Source: Proteus hauseri ATCC 700826
GTDB lineage: Bacteria > Pseudomonadota > Gammaproteobacteria > Enterobacterales > Enterobacteriaceae
Length of the DNA stretch: 64,000 nucleotides
Assembly (NCBI RefSeq): GCF_001654965.1
Contig: NZ_LXEV01000017.1
Span: 1-64,000, forward strand
Direction: 5' to 3'
Below, piece after piece: positions 44,919 to 54,694 of this stretch. The stretch's first letter is position 1. The number at the start of each line of letters is the position of its first letter. The position numbers were made by a program, and so were the translations under genes. The notes beneath the pieces are model-generated. The model had not been told where the DNA came from. It ran no database searches and was given only the letters and a program-made list of their open reading frames with translations.

Positions 44919-45578
44919 TTATAATGCTTTTTGTAAAAACTGCCGCCAACGCGGCACATCACCTAAATATTTTTCTGTTGGTACAAGCTGATAAGTTTGG
45001 TTGTCTTCAATAAAAAGAGTTGGAAAACCACGCCCATTAACTTGGTTCATTAATTGCTGAGTTTGTTGTAAATGCTGAGTCACTTGTTGTTCACTGATTT
45101 GAGTGAATAAAGATGAAAATAACTCAATATCAAAATTTAATTTTTGTGCAATAAATAAGATAACTTTTTTATCGCTAATATTAAGCCCATCAAGGTAATA
45201 AGCTTTTTGTAAGGCTTTTAACAATCGAATACCTTGGTTCTCCATATTATCAGCAGCCATTATTGCTGAGATTGGGAGTAATGAATTTAGTGTCATTTGT
45301 GTATTCGCAAGGTTATCACGGTATTGTTGGCTAAATAATTGTCCTGATAACTGGCTAATTCTCTCATCAATAGGGGTTACATGTTCTTTCCATGATTGAC
45401 CACCTGTAACGACTCTTGCAGGAGTAAATAAACCACCACCATGTAACTTTATGGCTTTTGTGAATTCATTACTAACTACATCAATAAGTGGAACAATGCC
45501 ATAACACCAACCACAGAGTGGATCATAAACATAGTGTAGTATTTTGTTATTGTTTGAATCACTAATTACTGAGGCCAT
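44919..45578 (-). CDS. DsbA-family / FrnE-like thioredoxin-fold protein
   Basis: A 219-residue protein with the active site LCGWCYG (C-G-W-C, about residues 22-25), then GGGLFTPARVVTGG and ILLKALQKAYYLDGLNI-like helical insert and FPTLFI cis-proline region. No signal peptide is apparent, so a cytosolic oxidoreductase is likely, as for FrnE-type DsbA family members. It overlaps the end of the MBL-fold gene by 13 bp, so the two are translationally coupled and probably act together. It ends at a terminator facing the prepilin peptidase gene. Confidence 0.78.
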   Translation of the reverse strand: MASVISDSNNNKILHYVYDPLCGWCYGIVPLIDVVSNEFTKAIKLHGGGLFTPARVVTGGQSWKEHVTPIDERISQLSGQLFSQQYRDNLANTQMTLNSLLPISAIMAADNMENQGIRLLKALQKAYYLDGLNISDKKVILFIAQKLNFDIELFSSLFTQISEQQVTQHLQQTQQLMNQVNGRGFPTLFIEDNQTYQLVPTEKYLGDVPRWRQFLQKAL

Positions 45579-46438
45579 TGCATTTCCCCTTTGAGTACTT
45601 TGGCGCTGAGTTCTAGGCTCGATTTATCTGCTAAGTTTGGATAGCTCTTATCCATAGCGGTAATAAATTCATCTGAGTTTTTAGTCACAGTGAGTTTAGC
45701 TTCTGCTTCTTTAAGGTAATTGATGGTGAAATCAACAGCACGCATATCATAATTAGCGGTTGGTAAATAATGTCCAGGAATAACTGTTTTGGGTGATAAC
45801 GTTTTAATTTGTTGTAATGAAGTTATCCAGTGTTGACGTTCAGCTTTTGATTGAGTGTCTGCTAACCAAACATGAATATTCTCAGAAAGTAATACACCAC
45901 CCATTACCGCATTTAATTTAGGTATATAAAGATAAGTTCTATTAGGCGATTGACCATCTAACCCTTTGATATAGATTTTTTCACCTTCAATTGAAAAACT
46001 GTCTCCTGTTACTACTTCAGGAATGATAATTTTTTCAGGGGCATTTTCTTTAAGTACAGGTCCCCAATAGGCGAGTTTTCCTGCTTGGGTTTCGTTAATA
46101 GCTTTAATTGTGGGGGCTGATGCAATGACTTTGGCATTAGGAAAAGCGTGAGTGATAACATCTAAACCAAAATAAAAATCAGGATCAGAATGACTAATAT
46201 AAATGTAAGAAAGGTTTTTTCCTGATGCTTTGATTTTATCAACTAAGACTTGAGCATCATTTTTTTGAAATTGAGCATCAATTAAAACAACATCTTTATT
46301 GCCATAAATAATTTCGGAAGAAACAGGAAAAACGCTCGCTTCACCCGGGTTATAGATATCGATAGTTAACTCTGTTGCTATCGCTGAGGTTGCGAAAAGT
46401 GTTGTAGTTGCAAGTGCTAACGGAATTAATTTTTTCAT
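45566..46438 (-). CDS. Exported metallo-beta-lactamase-fold protein with degenerate metal site
   Basis: A 290-residue exported protein; signal peptide MKKLIPLALATTTLFATSAIA/TEL. MBL-fold strands are clear (DVVLIDAQF, SYIYISHSDPDFYFGLDVI, KTVIPGHYLP), but the canonical HxHxDH becomes His83-Ser-Asp85-Pro-Asp87-Phe88. The later ligand positions read GQSPNR where a His is usual and VMGGVLL where GDxL is usual. Thus most zinc ligands are replaced. It may be a lyase-like or binding protein, or use different metals. It is transcribed with the DsbA-like gene and divergently from a LysR regulator. Confidence 0.78.
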   Translation of the reverse strand: MKKLIPLALATTTLFATSAIATELTIDIYNPGEASVFPVSSEIIYGNKDVVLIDAQFQKNDAQVLVDKIKASGKNLSYIYISHSDPDFYFGLDVITHAFPNAKVIASAPTIKAINETQAGKLAYWGPVLKENAPEKIIIPEVVTGDSFSIEGEKIYIKGLDGQSPNRTYLYIPKLNAVMGGVLLSENIHVWLADTQSKAERQHWITSLQQIKTLSPKTVIPGHYLPTANYDMRAVDFTINYLKEAEAKLTVTKNSDEFITAMDKSYPNLADKSSLELSAKVLKGEMQWPQ

Positions 46439-46478
46439 CTTTTGTTTTCTCCATAATGTTGATGCTGTCTATAATAGA

Positions 46479-46535
46479 TTGCATATATCGAGAGAAAAAC
46501 CGTATTTTAGTGAATGCATTGTTGCATAAATCGAG
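46479..46535. promoter_or_regulatory. Direct repeats between the LysR gene and the MBL-fold gene
   Basis: Two 14-bp direct repeats, TTGCATATATCGAG (46479-46492) and TTGCATAAATCGAG (46522-46535), differ at one position. Their centres are 43 bp apart, about four helical turns, so they would lie on the same DNA face. They are probably the binding sites of the divergent LysR protein, whose start (46545) they almost touch. Confidence 0.65.
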
Positions 46536-46544
46536 CAAATAACG

Positions 46545-47495
46545 ATGGATAAAATTAAAGCCTCTGAAGTTTTTGTCACTATAGTTAAACAAGGTAGCAT
46601 GATAAAAGCTGCCGATTACCTTGGTATGTCTAGAGCAATGGTGACTCGTTATTTAAATGAAATGGAAGAATGGGCCGGTGTTAGGTTGTTGCATAGGACA
46701 ACCCGTAAACAAAGTTTAACCTCAGTGGGCGAACAAGTTTACCAGCAAAGTTTACAATTATTAGAAATGGCTGAGCAGATCCCTGCTAATGTGGTCAAAG
46801 AGAGTCATCAAATTAGTGGGCTTGTGCGTATAACTAGCTCACAGTCACTGGCGAATAGTGTTTTATCTGTAGCGATATCAGAATTTATGCTGATTTATCC
46901 ACTTATTGCGGTTGATTTACAGATAACAAATCAAACCGTTAATTTGGTTGAAGAGCGTATTGATATTGCGTTGCGCATTACTAATCATCTTGAACCTAAT
47001 TTAATTGCGCGCCCATTAGCAACTTGTATTTCTGTGGTTTGTGCAAGCAACGATTATTTAGCCCAAAAAGGCGTGCCTAAAACACCTGACGAACTTGCCC
47101 ATCACCAGTGTTTAACTTATCGCTTTTTTGGTCGTAGTTTATGGGAGTTTAATCAAGGTGATGAACGCTTTTCCGTGCCAGTTGAAGGCAATTTAAGTGC
47201 GAATGAATCGGTTGTTCTGTTACAAGCAACGTTAAGAAACGCAGGTATTTCATTACAACCTTATTATTCGGTAAAACCTTATCTTGAAAATGGTGAGCTA
47301 ATTCAAATTTTATCTGATTATCAAGCTCAACCAATGGGGATTTATGCCGTGTTAGCTAGTCGACAAAATATGCCAGCAGCTGTGCGTGCATTATTAGATT
47401 TTTTAGTTGAGTGGTTTTCTTTATCTCCTCATTGGAATGCTTTATCGGGCAGTCATTTTTTAAATAATCAGTTAGTGCGAAAAAGCTTGCGTTAA
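46545..47495 (+). CDS. LysR-family regulator of the MBL/DsbA gene pair
   Basis: A 316-residue LysR-type protein: N-terminal winged HTH (MDKIKASEVFVTIVKQGSMIKAADYLGMSRAMVTRYLNEMEEW) and a substrate-binding domain. It resembles the DsdC/GcvA-less, YafC/DsrA-type subgroup (LHRTTRKQSLT). The divergent start of the MBL-fold gene is 106 bp away with matched direct repeats between, pointing to local control. Its end overlaps the lysR stop by 24 bp on the opposite strand. The effector is unknown. Confidence 0.82.
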   Translation: MDKIKASEVFVTIVKQGSMIKAADYLGMSRAMVTRYLNEMEEWAGVRLLHRTTRKQSLTSVGEQVYQQSLQLLEMAEQIPANVVKESHQISGLVRITSSQSLANSVLSVAISEFMLIYPLIAVDLQITNQTVNLVEERIDIALRITNHLEPNLIARPLATCISVVCASNDYLAQKGVPKTPDELAHHQCLTYRFFGRSLWEFNQGDERFSVPVEGNLSANESVVLLQATLRNAGISLQPYYSVKPYLENGELIQILSDYQAQPMGIYAVLASRQNMPAAVRALLDFLVEWFSLSPHWNALSGSHFLNNQLVRKSLR

Positions 47496-48398
47496 TCGCA
47501 TTGGGTAGTCTTTTATTATGTTTTTCATTTCTTGAATAAAATAATCTATAAGCTGTGATGATGGCCGATGAGAAGGATAAATAAGGCTAACAGTAAACGG
47601 AATTTTAAAGCTAAGAGGGCGTAAACAAAGGGATTTATTTTGGTAATCTAACGCAGTAATAGGATTGACAATAGAAATACCTATACCTTCGCTGACCATT
47701 GCACAAATTGAAGCAGCACTTTGTGTTTCCATTATTAATTGCCGAGAAACGCCTTCTTTTATAAACAATGCGTCAATAAGTTGTCGATAAGGATCATTAC
47801 CGGATAGGCTAATAAAACGTTCATATTGAAAATCGTTAGGGTGTAACAACGTTTTTTCACTTAATGGGTGCGCTTTAGGCAAAATTGCGACTTCATTTAA
47901 GGTTAATAGCGTTTCTTGTAAGGTACCCGCTGGGGCTTGTGTATGTTCTGTTAACCCTAAATCATAGTGCTGTGCTGATAACCACTCTTCTAATAGTGGC
48001 GATTCTTGAGGGACAATGGTGACATTAACATCGGGGTGTTGATTTAGAAATTGACGACAAATAGAGGGAAGCAGTGACTGAGCAAAAGCAGGTAAACAAG
48101 TAATATTTAACTCGGCTTGTTTAAAATGACGAATACTCTCTGCCGCATTAATAATACGTTCAAGCCCATAATAAGAACGCTGGACCTCTTCAAAAAAACG
48201 TAATCCTTCAGCTGTTGGTTGAAGACGGCCTTTTACTCTATCAAACAATTTAAATGATAATAGATATTCAAGACGAGAAAGTTCTCGACTGACTGTCGGT
48301 TGTGACGTTTTTAGTAGCTCAGCGGCTTCAGTAAGATTTTGAGTTGTCATAACTGCGTGAAAAATTTCGATGTGACGCCAACTAAAAACCGTGTTCAT
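47472..48398 (-). CDS. lysR: Transcriptional activator LysR of lysA
   Basis: A 308-residue LysR-type regulator nearly matching the E. coli LysR layout: WRHIEIFHAVMTTQNLTEAA, LLKTSQPTVSRELSRLE, and KLFDRVKGRLQPTAEGLRFFEEVQRSYYGLERI. It activates lysA when diaminopimelate is high and lysine is low. It is divergent from lysA with a 113-bp gap containing a palindromic operator. The C-terminal end overlaps the neighbouring LysR gene by 24 bp in antisense. Confidence 0.92.
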   Translation of the reverse strand: MNTVFSWRHIEIFHAVMTTQNLTEAAELLKTSQPTVSRELSRLEYLLSFKLFDRVKGRLQPTAEGLRFFEEVQRSYYGLERIINAAESIRHFKQAELNITCLPAFAQSLLPSICRQFLNQHPDVNVTIVPQESPLLEEWLSAQHYDLGLTEHTQAPAGTLQETLLTLNEVAILPKAHPLSEKTLLHPNDFQYERFISLSGNDPYRQLIDALFIKEGVSRQLIMETQSAASICAMVSEGIGISIVNPITALDYQNKSLCLRPLSFKIPFTVSLIYPSHRPSSQLIDYFIQEMKNIIKDYPMRLTQAFSH

Positions 48399-48410
48399 AG
48401 ACTTATTCCT

Positions 48411-48446
48411 ATATCAAATATGAATAGACTATAGCTTATTTGATAT
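48411..48446. promoter_or_regulatory. Probable LysR operator in the lysR-lysA gap
   Basis: A perfect 10-bp inverted repeat, ATATCAAATA (48411-48420) and TATTTGATAT (48437-48446), with a 16-bp spacer, lies in the divergent promoter region. It fits LysR-type recognition sites but is not experimentally defined here. Confidence 0.6.
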
Positions 48447-48511
48447 TTTTATTCCCGCTCAAGTTGATAAATAATGATCTCATTCTTCTATAGCTTTTAT
48501 GAGTAAGCATC

Positions 48512-49753
48512 ATGACAACACCTCTCAATTTAATGCAATATCAACTGGCTCAAACCTATGGAACTCCATTATGGGTTTATCAAGGTGAAACTATCACTCA
48601 ACGTATTGAGCAGCTGAATCGTTTTGATGTCGTTCGTTTTGCTCAAAAGGCTTGTTCTAATATACATATTTTACGCTTAATGCGAGAGCAAGGCGTTAAA
48701 GTTGATTCTGTTTCACTTGGTGAAATAGAACGTGCTTTAGTTGCGGGTTATCACGGTGGTCGAAACAAAAGCGAAATTGTATTTACGGCTGATTTACTTG
48801 ATGAACAAACCATTGCGCGCGTTATTGAATTAGATATTCCTGTCAATGCCGGCTCGATAGATATGTTACGCCAATTAGGTGAGCGTAATCAGGGACATGC
48901 TGTTTGGATTAGAGTTAATCCAGGATTTGGCCATGGTCATAGCCAAAAAACAAATACAGGTGGCGAAAACAGCAAACATGGTATTTGGCATGAAGATGTT
49001 CCTGAAGCATTAGAGGTTATCCGTCAATATAATTTGGTGTTAATTGGCTTTCATATGCACATAGGTTCTGGTGTTGATTATCAACATCTTTCAACGGTAT
49101 GTGATGCGATGGTTGAGCAAGTACTTACATCCAATATTGATATTCAAGCTATTTCAGCTGGTGGCGGATTATCAACGCCTTATCAAGAAGGTGATACAAG
49201 CGTTGATTTAAAGCATTACTTCTCTTTATGGGATAATGCACGCCAGAGAATTGCTCAACATTTAGGTCATAAAATTGAACTTGAAATCGAACCCGGACGT
49301 TTTTTAGTGGCTGAATCTGGTGTATTGATTTCTCAAGTAAGAGCCGTTAAATCAATGGGAAATCGCCATTATGTACTGGTAGATGCAGGATTTAGTGATT
49401 TGATGCGTCCTGCGATGTATGGCAGCTATCATCAAATTTCTGTATTGGATAAGAATGGTCAATTGAAAGCAACCGAACATAAGCAAGAGACAATTGTTGC
49501 AGGCCCACTTTGTGAATCTGGGGATGTATTTACGCAACAAGAAGGTGGTAGGGTTGCTCCGCGTTTGTTGCCTGATGCACAAGTTGGTGATTACTTAGTT
49601 ATCCACGATACCGGAGCATATGGTGCTTCAATGTCATCTAACTACAATAGTCGCCCACTTATTCCAGAAGTATTAGTTATTGATAAAAAGCCACAATTAA
49701 TTAGACGTCGCCAAACAATAGAAGAGCTGTTGGCATTGGAACTAGATATCTAG
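48512..49753 (+). CDS. lysA: Diaminopimelate decarboxylase
   Basis: A 413-residue PLP enzyme forming lysine from meso-diaminopimelate. The PLP-binding lysine is in VVRFAQKACSN, with HIGSGVDYQHL, the GGGLSTPY glycine loop and ELEIEPGRFLVAESG, plus the cysteine motif GPLCESGDVF. The ATG (MTTPLNLMQYQLA) follows GAGTAAGCATC. Divergent from its activator gene lysR. It ends before a strong bidirectional terminator. Confidence 0.95.
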   Translation: MTTPLNLMQYQLAQTYGTPLWVYQGETITQRIEQLNRFDVVRFAQKACSNIHILRLMREQGVKVDSVSLGEIERALVAGYHGGRNKSEIVFTADLLDEQTIARVIELDIPVNAGSIDMLRQLGERNQGHAVWIRVNPGFGHGHSQKTNTGGENSKHGIWHEDVPEALEVIRQYNLVLIGFHMHIGSGVDYQHLSTVCDAMVEQVLTSNIDIQAISAGGGLSTPYQEGDTSVDLKHYFSLWDNARQRIAQHLGHKIELEIEPGRFLVAESGVLISQVRAVKSMGNRHYVLVDAGFSDLMRPAMYGSYHQISVLDKNGQLKATEHKQETIVAGPLCESGDVFTQQEGGRVAPRLLPDAQVGDYLVIHDTGAYGASMSSNYNSRPLIPEVLVIDKKPQLIRRRQTIEELLALELDI

Positions 49754-49788
49754 CATCACGATGTGATAATTAATAGTCGTAATCAATT

Positions 49789-49828
49789 AAAACACCTCAT
49801 TAACTGATTAATAATGAGGTGTTTTTTT
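49789..49828. terminator. Bidirectional terminator between lysA and fadE
   Basis: A 14-bp stem (AAAACACCTCATTA / TAATGAGGTGTTTT) with a T-run on plus and T-rich sequence on minus, between convergent genes. Confidence 0.87.
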
Positions 49829-49864
49829 ATTTATCCAATTTGGTGAGTACTTAAATGCGTTTTA

Positions 49865-52312
49865 TTAAGCCGCTTTGTTCGGTTTGATATTTTCAGCTTT
49901 AGGCTTTTTTACGGGTACCGCCAAAGCATCAAAATCAAATTCATCGACATTAATACTGCGTAAGCGGCTCTGCTCTGCTTTGCGTAAAATATCCGCTTCT
50001 TCGATTGTTACACGTTTATCTGCTAATGCTTTATCTGCTAATTTATCTAATTGAGTGAAGCTAAATTTCTTTTCATAAAGACGACAGATTCGGTCAAAAA
50101 TAGGTTCAGCAGCTAAAATATCGAGCAGTGCTTCTTCCATTAAGCCATGAGGATTATGCTCCGATGGAGTAAGAAACTGCCCTCTGCCAATGCGATCACG
50201 AGTCTCAGAGGGTTGCTGAATAATCTGTGCAACTTTATGATCTAACTTATCTGAAGGTAGCTTCTGCGCTTTGCCAACAGGGAAAATAATTGCGCGCATA
50301 GTGCCAGCAATAAAGCGACTAGGAAAGTTGCGTAGCAACTCATCAATGGCATTCTCTGCTTGATAAAGGCACTCTTTAACACTCCAATGCACTAACGGTA
50401 AATCAGCAGTATTACGACCTTCATCTTCATAACGTTTTAGCGCCGCAGAGGCGAGGAATATATGGCTTAAGATATCACCTAGGCGCGCTGAAATTCGTTC
50501 ACGACGTTTTAAACTGCCACCTAAAACGCCCATTGAAACATCAGATAATAAAGCCATATTTGCACTGAGTCGGTTAATTTGTTGATAATAACGACGGGTT
50601 TCATCATGCGTTGGTGTTGGGCTTAAACGACCATTAGTGATACCTAACCAAATACTGCGCAATGTGTTACTTGCTACGTGTCCAAGATGACCGAATAAAG
50701 CACGATCAAAATCATGTAAGTTGCTATCTCTTGCAGCAGCCATTTCATCTAAAACATAAGGGTGGCAGCGAATTGCACCTTGTCCGTAAATTATCATACT
50801 GCGAGTTAAGATATTGGCGCCTTCAACAGTTATCGCGATAGGTGAACCTTGATAAGAGCGAGCAACGAAGTTTGAAGGACCAAGACAAATACCTTTACCA
50901 CCAACAATATCCATTGCATCAATAATTCCGCGCTGTCCCCTGTGAGTACAATGATATTTGACGATAGCAGAGAGTACTGCGGGTTTTTCACCTAGCATAA
51001 TACCCGTGGTAATTAAAGTGGATGCAGCATCCATTAAATAAGCATTACCAGCAAGGCGTGCTAATGGTTCTTCAATACCTTCCATTTTTCCAATAGGAAT
51101 TTTGAATTGGCGGCGAATGCGTGAATATGCACCTACAGCCATTGCTGCGCTTTTTAAGCTACCTGTTGAGTTAGATGGCAGAGTAATACCACGGCCAACA
51201 GATAAACACTCAACCAGCATTCTCCAGCCTTGTCCTGCCATTTTTGGACCACCGATAATATAATCGATAGGAACAAAAACATCTTTTCCGCGTGTAGGGC
51301 CATTCATAAATGGTACGTTTAATGGGAAGTGTCGTGAGCCAATCTCAACACCTTTTACATCGGTTGGAATTAAAGCACAGGTGATCCCCGGATTTTCATC
51401 ATTACTTAACAGGTGCTCGGGATCGCGTAATTTAAAGGCTAAACCTAACACGGTTGCGATAGGGGCAAGGGTGATATAGCGCTTATTCCACGTTAAACGA
51501 ATACCTAATACTTGTTCACCTTGCCATTCCCCCATACAAACAACGCCACTGTCAGGAATTGCGCCTGCATCAGAACCGGCTTCTGGGCTAGTTAACGCAA
51601 AGCAAGGGATTTCATCACCTTTTGCTAAACCAGGTAAATAACGTTTTTTCTGCTCATCAGTACCATAGTGTTGTAGTAATTCCCCAGGGCCTAATGAGTT
51701 AGGAACTCCAACAGTGATGGCTAAAATACCTGATACGCCAGCCAGTTTTTGTAACACACGAGACTGCGCATAAGCCGAGAACTCTAATCCGCCATACTCT
51801 TTTTTAATGATCATCGCAAAAAAACGATGATCTTTTAGGTATTGCCAGATCTCTGGCGGTAAGTCAGCAAGTTCATGAGTGATTTCAAAGTCATTTGTCA
51901 TGCGACAAACTTCTTCTACTGGGCCATCAAGGAATGCTTGTTCTTCTGCGGTTAGTTGAGGTTTTGGGTAATTGTGGAGTTGTTTCCAATCTGGAGCACC
52001 TCGGAAAAGCTCACCTTCCCACCATGTTGTTCCCGCATCTATCGCTTCTTGTTCTGTTTTAGACATAGAAGGCATGACTTTTTGAAATGCCTTAAGCGCA
52101 GGCGCTGATATATACGCTTTTCGGATTGATGGAAGCGTTAAAGGCAATAAGACTATCGCGACTGGAAGAAGTAACCAATAGCTCCAAATATTAGCGAGTC
52201 CCATTACAAAGGTATAAGCAATAATAAGGATACTGCTAACGACAAGGCTATATTTGCGATAACTAAGTATGCCGATTAAAACTAAAAAAAGCACAATACT
52301 GAGTAGGGTCAT
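49865..52312 (-). CDS. fadE: Acyl-CoA dehydrogenase FadE
   Basis: An 815-residue flavoenzyme for the first step of fatty-acid beta-oxidation. N-terminal hydrophobic segments anchor it ([21 protein letters not shown], residues about 2-50). Catalytic-core motifs follow: [46 protein letters not shown], and [13 protein letters not shown]. The C-terminal extension is the FadE-specific domain. Length and gene neighbours (gmhA, yafJ, yafK) match E. coli. A FadR-type operator sits 29-45 bp upstream of the start. Confidence 0.94.
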   Translation of the reverse strand: MTLLSIVLFLVLIGILSYRKYSLVVSSILIIAYTFVMGLANIWSYWLLLPVAIVLLPLTLPSIRKAYISAPALKAFQKVMPSMSKTEQEAIDAGTTWWEGELFRGAPDWKQLHNYPKPQLTAEEQAFLDGPVEEVCRMTNDFEITHELADLPPEIWQYLKDHRFFAMIIKKEYGGLEFSAYAQSRVLQKLAGVSGILAITVGVPNSLGPGELLQHYGTDEQKKRYLPGLAKGDEIPCFALTSPEAGSDAGAIPDSGVVCMGEWQGEQVLGIRLTWNKRYITLAPIATVLGLAFKLRDPEHLLSNDENPGITCALIPTDVKGVEIGSRHFPLNVPFMNGPTRGKDVFVPIDYIIGGPKMAGQGWRMLVECLSVGRGITLPSNSTGSLKSAAMAVGAYSRIRRQFKIPIGKMEGIEEPLARLAGNAYLMDAASTLITTGIMLGEKPAVLSAIVKYHCTHRGQRGIIDAMDIVGGKGICLGPSNFVARSYQGSPIAITVEGANILTRSMIIYGQGAIRCHPYVLDEMAAARDSNLHDFDRALFGHLGHVASNTLRSIWLGITNGRLSPTPTHDETRRYYQQINRLSANMALLSDVSMGVLGGSLKRRERISARLGDILSHIFLASAALKRYEDEGRNTADLPLVHWSVKECLYQAENAIDELLRNFPSRFIAGTMRAIIFPVGKAQKLPSDKLDHKVAQIIQQPSETRDRIGRGQFLTPSEHNPHGLMEEALLDILAAEPIFDRICRLYEKKFSFTQLDKLADKALADKRVTIEEADILRKAEQSRLRSINVDEFDFDALAVPVKKPKAENIKPNKAA

Positions 52313-52340
52313 AATAAAACTCCTGTATTTTGCAAGACGT

Positions 52341-52357
52341 CAGAGGTCAGACCTGTT
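52341..52357 (-). promoter_or_regulatory. Probable FadR operator of fadE
   Basis: CAGAGGTCAGACCTGTT (AACAGGTCTGACCTCTG on the minus strand) matches the FadR-type consensus core GGTCnGACC, 29-45 bases before the fadE start. FadR represses fad genes until long-chain acyl-CoA binds. Confidence 0.75.
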
Positions 52358-52551
52358 GTTTGTTCTTTAGATCTAATCTAGTTACTAGTTTTTATCAATA
52401 TTTTTACATTCTAATTACAATATAGCTCACAAATTATTCGTAAATGAGATAAGTTAGCATTTGCTGATAAGCAGCATCTTCTTTCATGGCATTGGATCCG
52501 TTACACTGAGAAACAGAAATTTTCGATTACCCTTTCTGGAGTAAAAATCCT

Positions 52552-53130
52552 ATGTACCAAGATCTTATCCGTGGTGAATTAACAGAAGCAGCAGATACAC
52601 TTTCACGTTTTCTGCAAGATGACGCTAATATCGACGCTATCCAAAAAGCAGCAGTATTACTTGCAGACTCATTTAAAGCTGGTGGCAAAGTATTATCTTG
52701 TGGTAACGGCGGCTCTCATTGTGATGCTATGCATTTTGCCGAAGAGCTTACAGGGCGTTATCGTGAAAATAGACCCGGCTATCCTGCAATTGCCATTTCT
52801 GATGTCAGTCATATTTCGTGTGTGAGTAATGACTTTGGATACGAATATGTATTTTCACGTTATGTGGAAGCGGTAGGCAGAGAAGGCGATGTGTTACTGG
52901 GGATCTCAACTTCAGGTAACTCAGGTAATATTATTAAAGCCATTAGTGCTGCGCGTGAAAAAGGCATGAAAGTCATCACGTTAACCGGTAAAGATGGCGG
53001 TAAAATGGATGGTACAGCAGATATCGAAATTCGAGTTCCTCATTTTGGTTATGCTGATCGCATTCAAGAAATTCATATTAAAGTTATTCATATTCTTATC
53101 CAATTAATTGAAAAAGAAATGGAAAAATAA
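52552..53130 (+). CDS. gmhA: Sedoheptulose-7-phosphate isomerase GmhA
   Basis: A 192-residue SIS-domain isomerase making D-glycero-D-manno-heptose-7-phosphate, the first step of LPS heptose synthesis. Motifs: [47 protein letters not shown] and [18 protein letters not shown] lies 8 bases before the ATG. It is divergent from fadE and followed by yafJ, as in E. coli (lpcA-yafJ). Confidence 0.96.
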   Translation: MYQDLIRGELTEAADTLSRFLQDDANIDAIQKAAVLLADSFKAGGKVLSCGNGGSHCDAMHFAEELTGRYRENRPGYPAIAISDVSHISCVSNDFGYEYVFSRYVEAVGREGDVLLGISTSGNSGNIIKAISAAREKGMKVITLTGKDGGKMDGTADIEIRVPHFGYADRIQEIHIKVIHILIQLIEKEMEK

Positions 53131-53188
53131 TTCGCTGTTGATATCGCTGTAAAAGAGTATTTTTAGTCTTAGCAAGAAGGAGTGAGCG

Positions 53189-53956
53189 ATGTGTGAACTG
53201 TTAGGCATGAGTGCCAATGTACCAACAGACATTAATTTCAGTTTGAGTGGATTGATCCCTAGAGGTGGCAAAACGGGACCTCATAAAGATGGTTGGGGAA
53301 TTACTTTCTATGAAGGACTGGGGTGTCGTACATTTAAAGATCCTCAAGCCAGTGCTGTATCACCTGTCGCTCGCTTTGTGCAGGAATATCCGATTAAATC
53401 AGAGGCAGTCATTGCACATATTCGTCAAGCAAATCGTGGAAATGTTTCTTTAGAAAATACTCATCCATTTACTCGCGAATTATGGGGTAAAAATTGGACT
53501 TATGCACATAATGGACAGCTAAAAGGCTATCAATCGCTTGATTCAGGACGTTTTAGAACAATTGGACAAACGGATAGTGAAAAGGCGTTTTGCTGGATTT
53601 TAAATCAGCTTGAAAACCGTTATCAGCGTACTCCTGCTAATTGGCCTGCTGTCTTTCGTTATATTGCTATACTAGCGGATCAACTAAGGCAAAAAGGCGT
53701 ATTTAATATGCTGTTATCAGATGGGCGATTTGTAATGGCCTATTGCTCAACTAATTTGCATTGGATTACACGTAAAGCCCCTTTCGGTAAAGCTAAATTA
53801 CTTGATCAAGATGTAGAAATTGATTTTCAGCAACATACTCAGTCTGATGATGTTGTTTCTGTTATTTCAACGCTACCTCTTACTGGTAATGAATCTTGGC
53901 AACGTATTCCAGTTGGAGAGTTTGTTTTATTTGATCGCGGTGTGAGAGTTCTCTAG
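53189..53956 (+). CDS. yafJ: Class II glutamine amidotransferase-like protein YafJ
   Basis: A 255-residue Ntn-type amidotransferase domain; Cys2 is the N-terminal nucleophile (MCELLGMSANVPTD). Other motifs: PHKDGWGITFYEG, VIAHIRQANRG, ENTHPFTRELWG and WTYAHNGQL. No synthetase domain is fused, so the ammonia acceptor is unknown. SD AAGGAG lies 7 bases before the ATG. Its end overlaps yafK by 30 bp on the opposite strand. Confidence 0.92.
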   Translation: MCELLGMSANVPTDINFSLSGLIPRGGKTGPHKDGWGITFYEGLGCRTFKDPQASAVSPVARFVQEYPIKSEAVIAHIRQANRGNVSLENTHPFTRELWGKNWTYAHNGQLKGYQSLDSGRFRTIGQTDSEKAFCWILNQLENRYQRTPANWPAVFRYIAILADQLRQKGVFNMLLSDGRFVMAYCSTNLHWITRKAPFGKAKLLDQDVEIDFQQHTQSDDVVSVISTLPLTGNESWQRIPVGEFVLFDRGVRVL

Positions 53957-54694
53957 CCATTTAAGTGGTGTGTTTTTAGGTAATGTATTTTGCGATAAGT
54001 TAAGTGTGGGGGGGATATCAGTATTATTGACAAAATAACGCCCTCTATTAATGGTAATAGCCGGTATTTTATGGCGCTCTTCTACATAATGATAAGCAGG
54101 TGCTAGTTGTTGCCAGAAATCAATATTAACGGAATATTGATGTTTTCTCATATTTTCAGCGGTCATTTTAAATGGGAAAATATGAATATTTATTGTGTTT
54201 TGCCCCTTCTGTAATGCTAACTCTGCATATTGATAAATCTCGTCCATAACTTTATCTGTCATCGCATAACAACCTACTGATTTACACGCTCCGTGGATCA
54301 TTAAAAAGTCGCCTGTATATCCTTGGGATTTATCATATTGGTTGGGAAAGCCTAAGTCTATTGATCGGTAAAATCGACTATTCGGATTTAATTGGCGATT
54401 ATTTACTTGATAAAAGCCTTCTGGGCTTTTTAAATCACCTTGAAACTTTTTAGGCCCTAATCCGCCGGAATAGCTACAGATAGGGTAACTACGTATTTTT
54501 TCTAATTGTCCATCTGGATTTTCAATATAAAGTTCAAGCAAGCTTTCTTCTTTGAAAATTTGAATATAGATTGGCTTTCCAGTACTTTTTTCTATCGGAT
54601 CTATAAGAAATTTTGAACTATTATCTGCGTTAACTAACAAGCTTATTAACATTAATGTTAAAAAAGTGATTAACTGTTTTGCGTGATTGGTCAT
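53927..54694 (-). CDS. yafK: L,D-transpeptidase family protein YafK
   Basis: A 255-residue exported protein with signal peptide (LITFLTLMLISLLVNA/DN) and a YkuD domain whose catalytic motif is HGACKSVGCYAM. In E. coli, YafK/DpaA-type proteins release Braun lipoprotein from peptidoglycan. It overlaps yafJ tail-to-tail by 30 bp. Upstream lies the 415-bp region before nqrA. Confidence 0.9.
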   Translation of the reverse strand: MTNHAKQLITFLTLMLISLLVNADNSSKFLIDPIEKSTGKPIYIQIFKEESLLELYIENPDGQLEKIRSYPICSYSGGLGPKKFQGDLKSPEGFYQVNNRQLNPNSRFYRSIDLGFPNQYDKSQGYTGDFLMIHGACKSVGCYAMTDKVMDEIYQYAELALQKGQNTINIHIFPFKMTAENMRKHQYSVNIDFWQQLAPAYHYVEERHKIPAITINRGRYFVNNTDIPPTLNLSQNTLPKNTPLKWLENSHTAIK

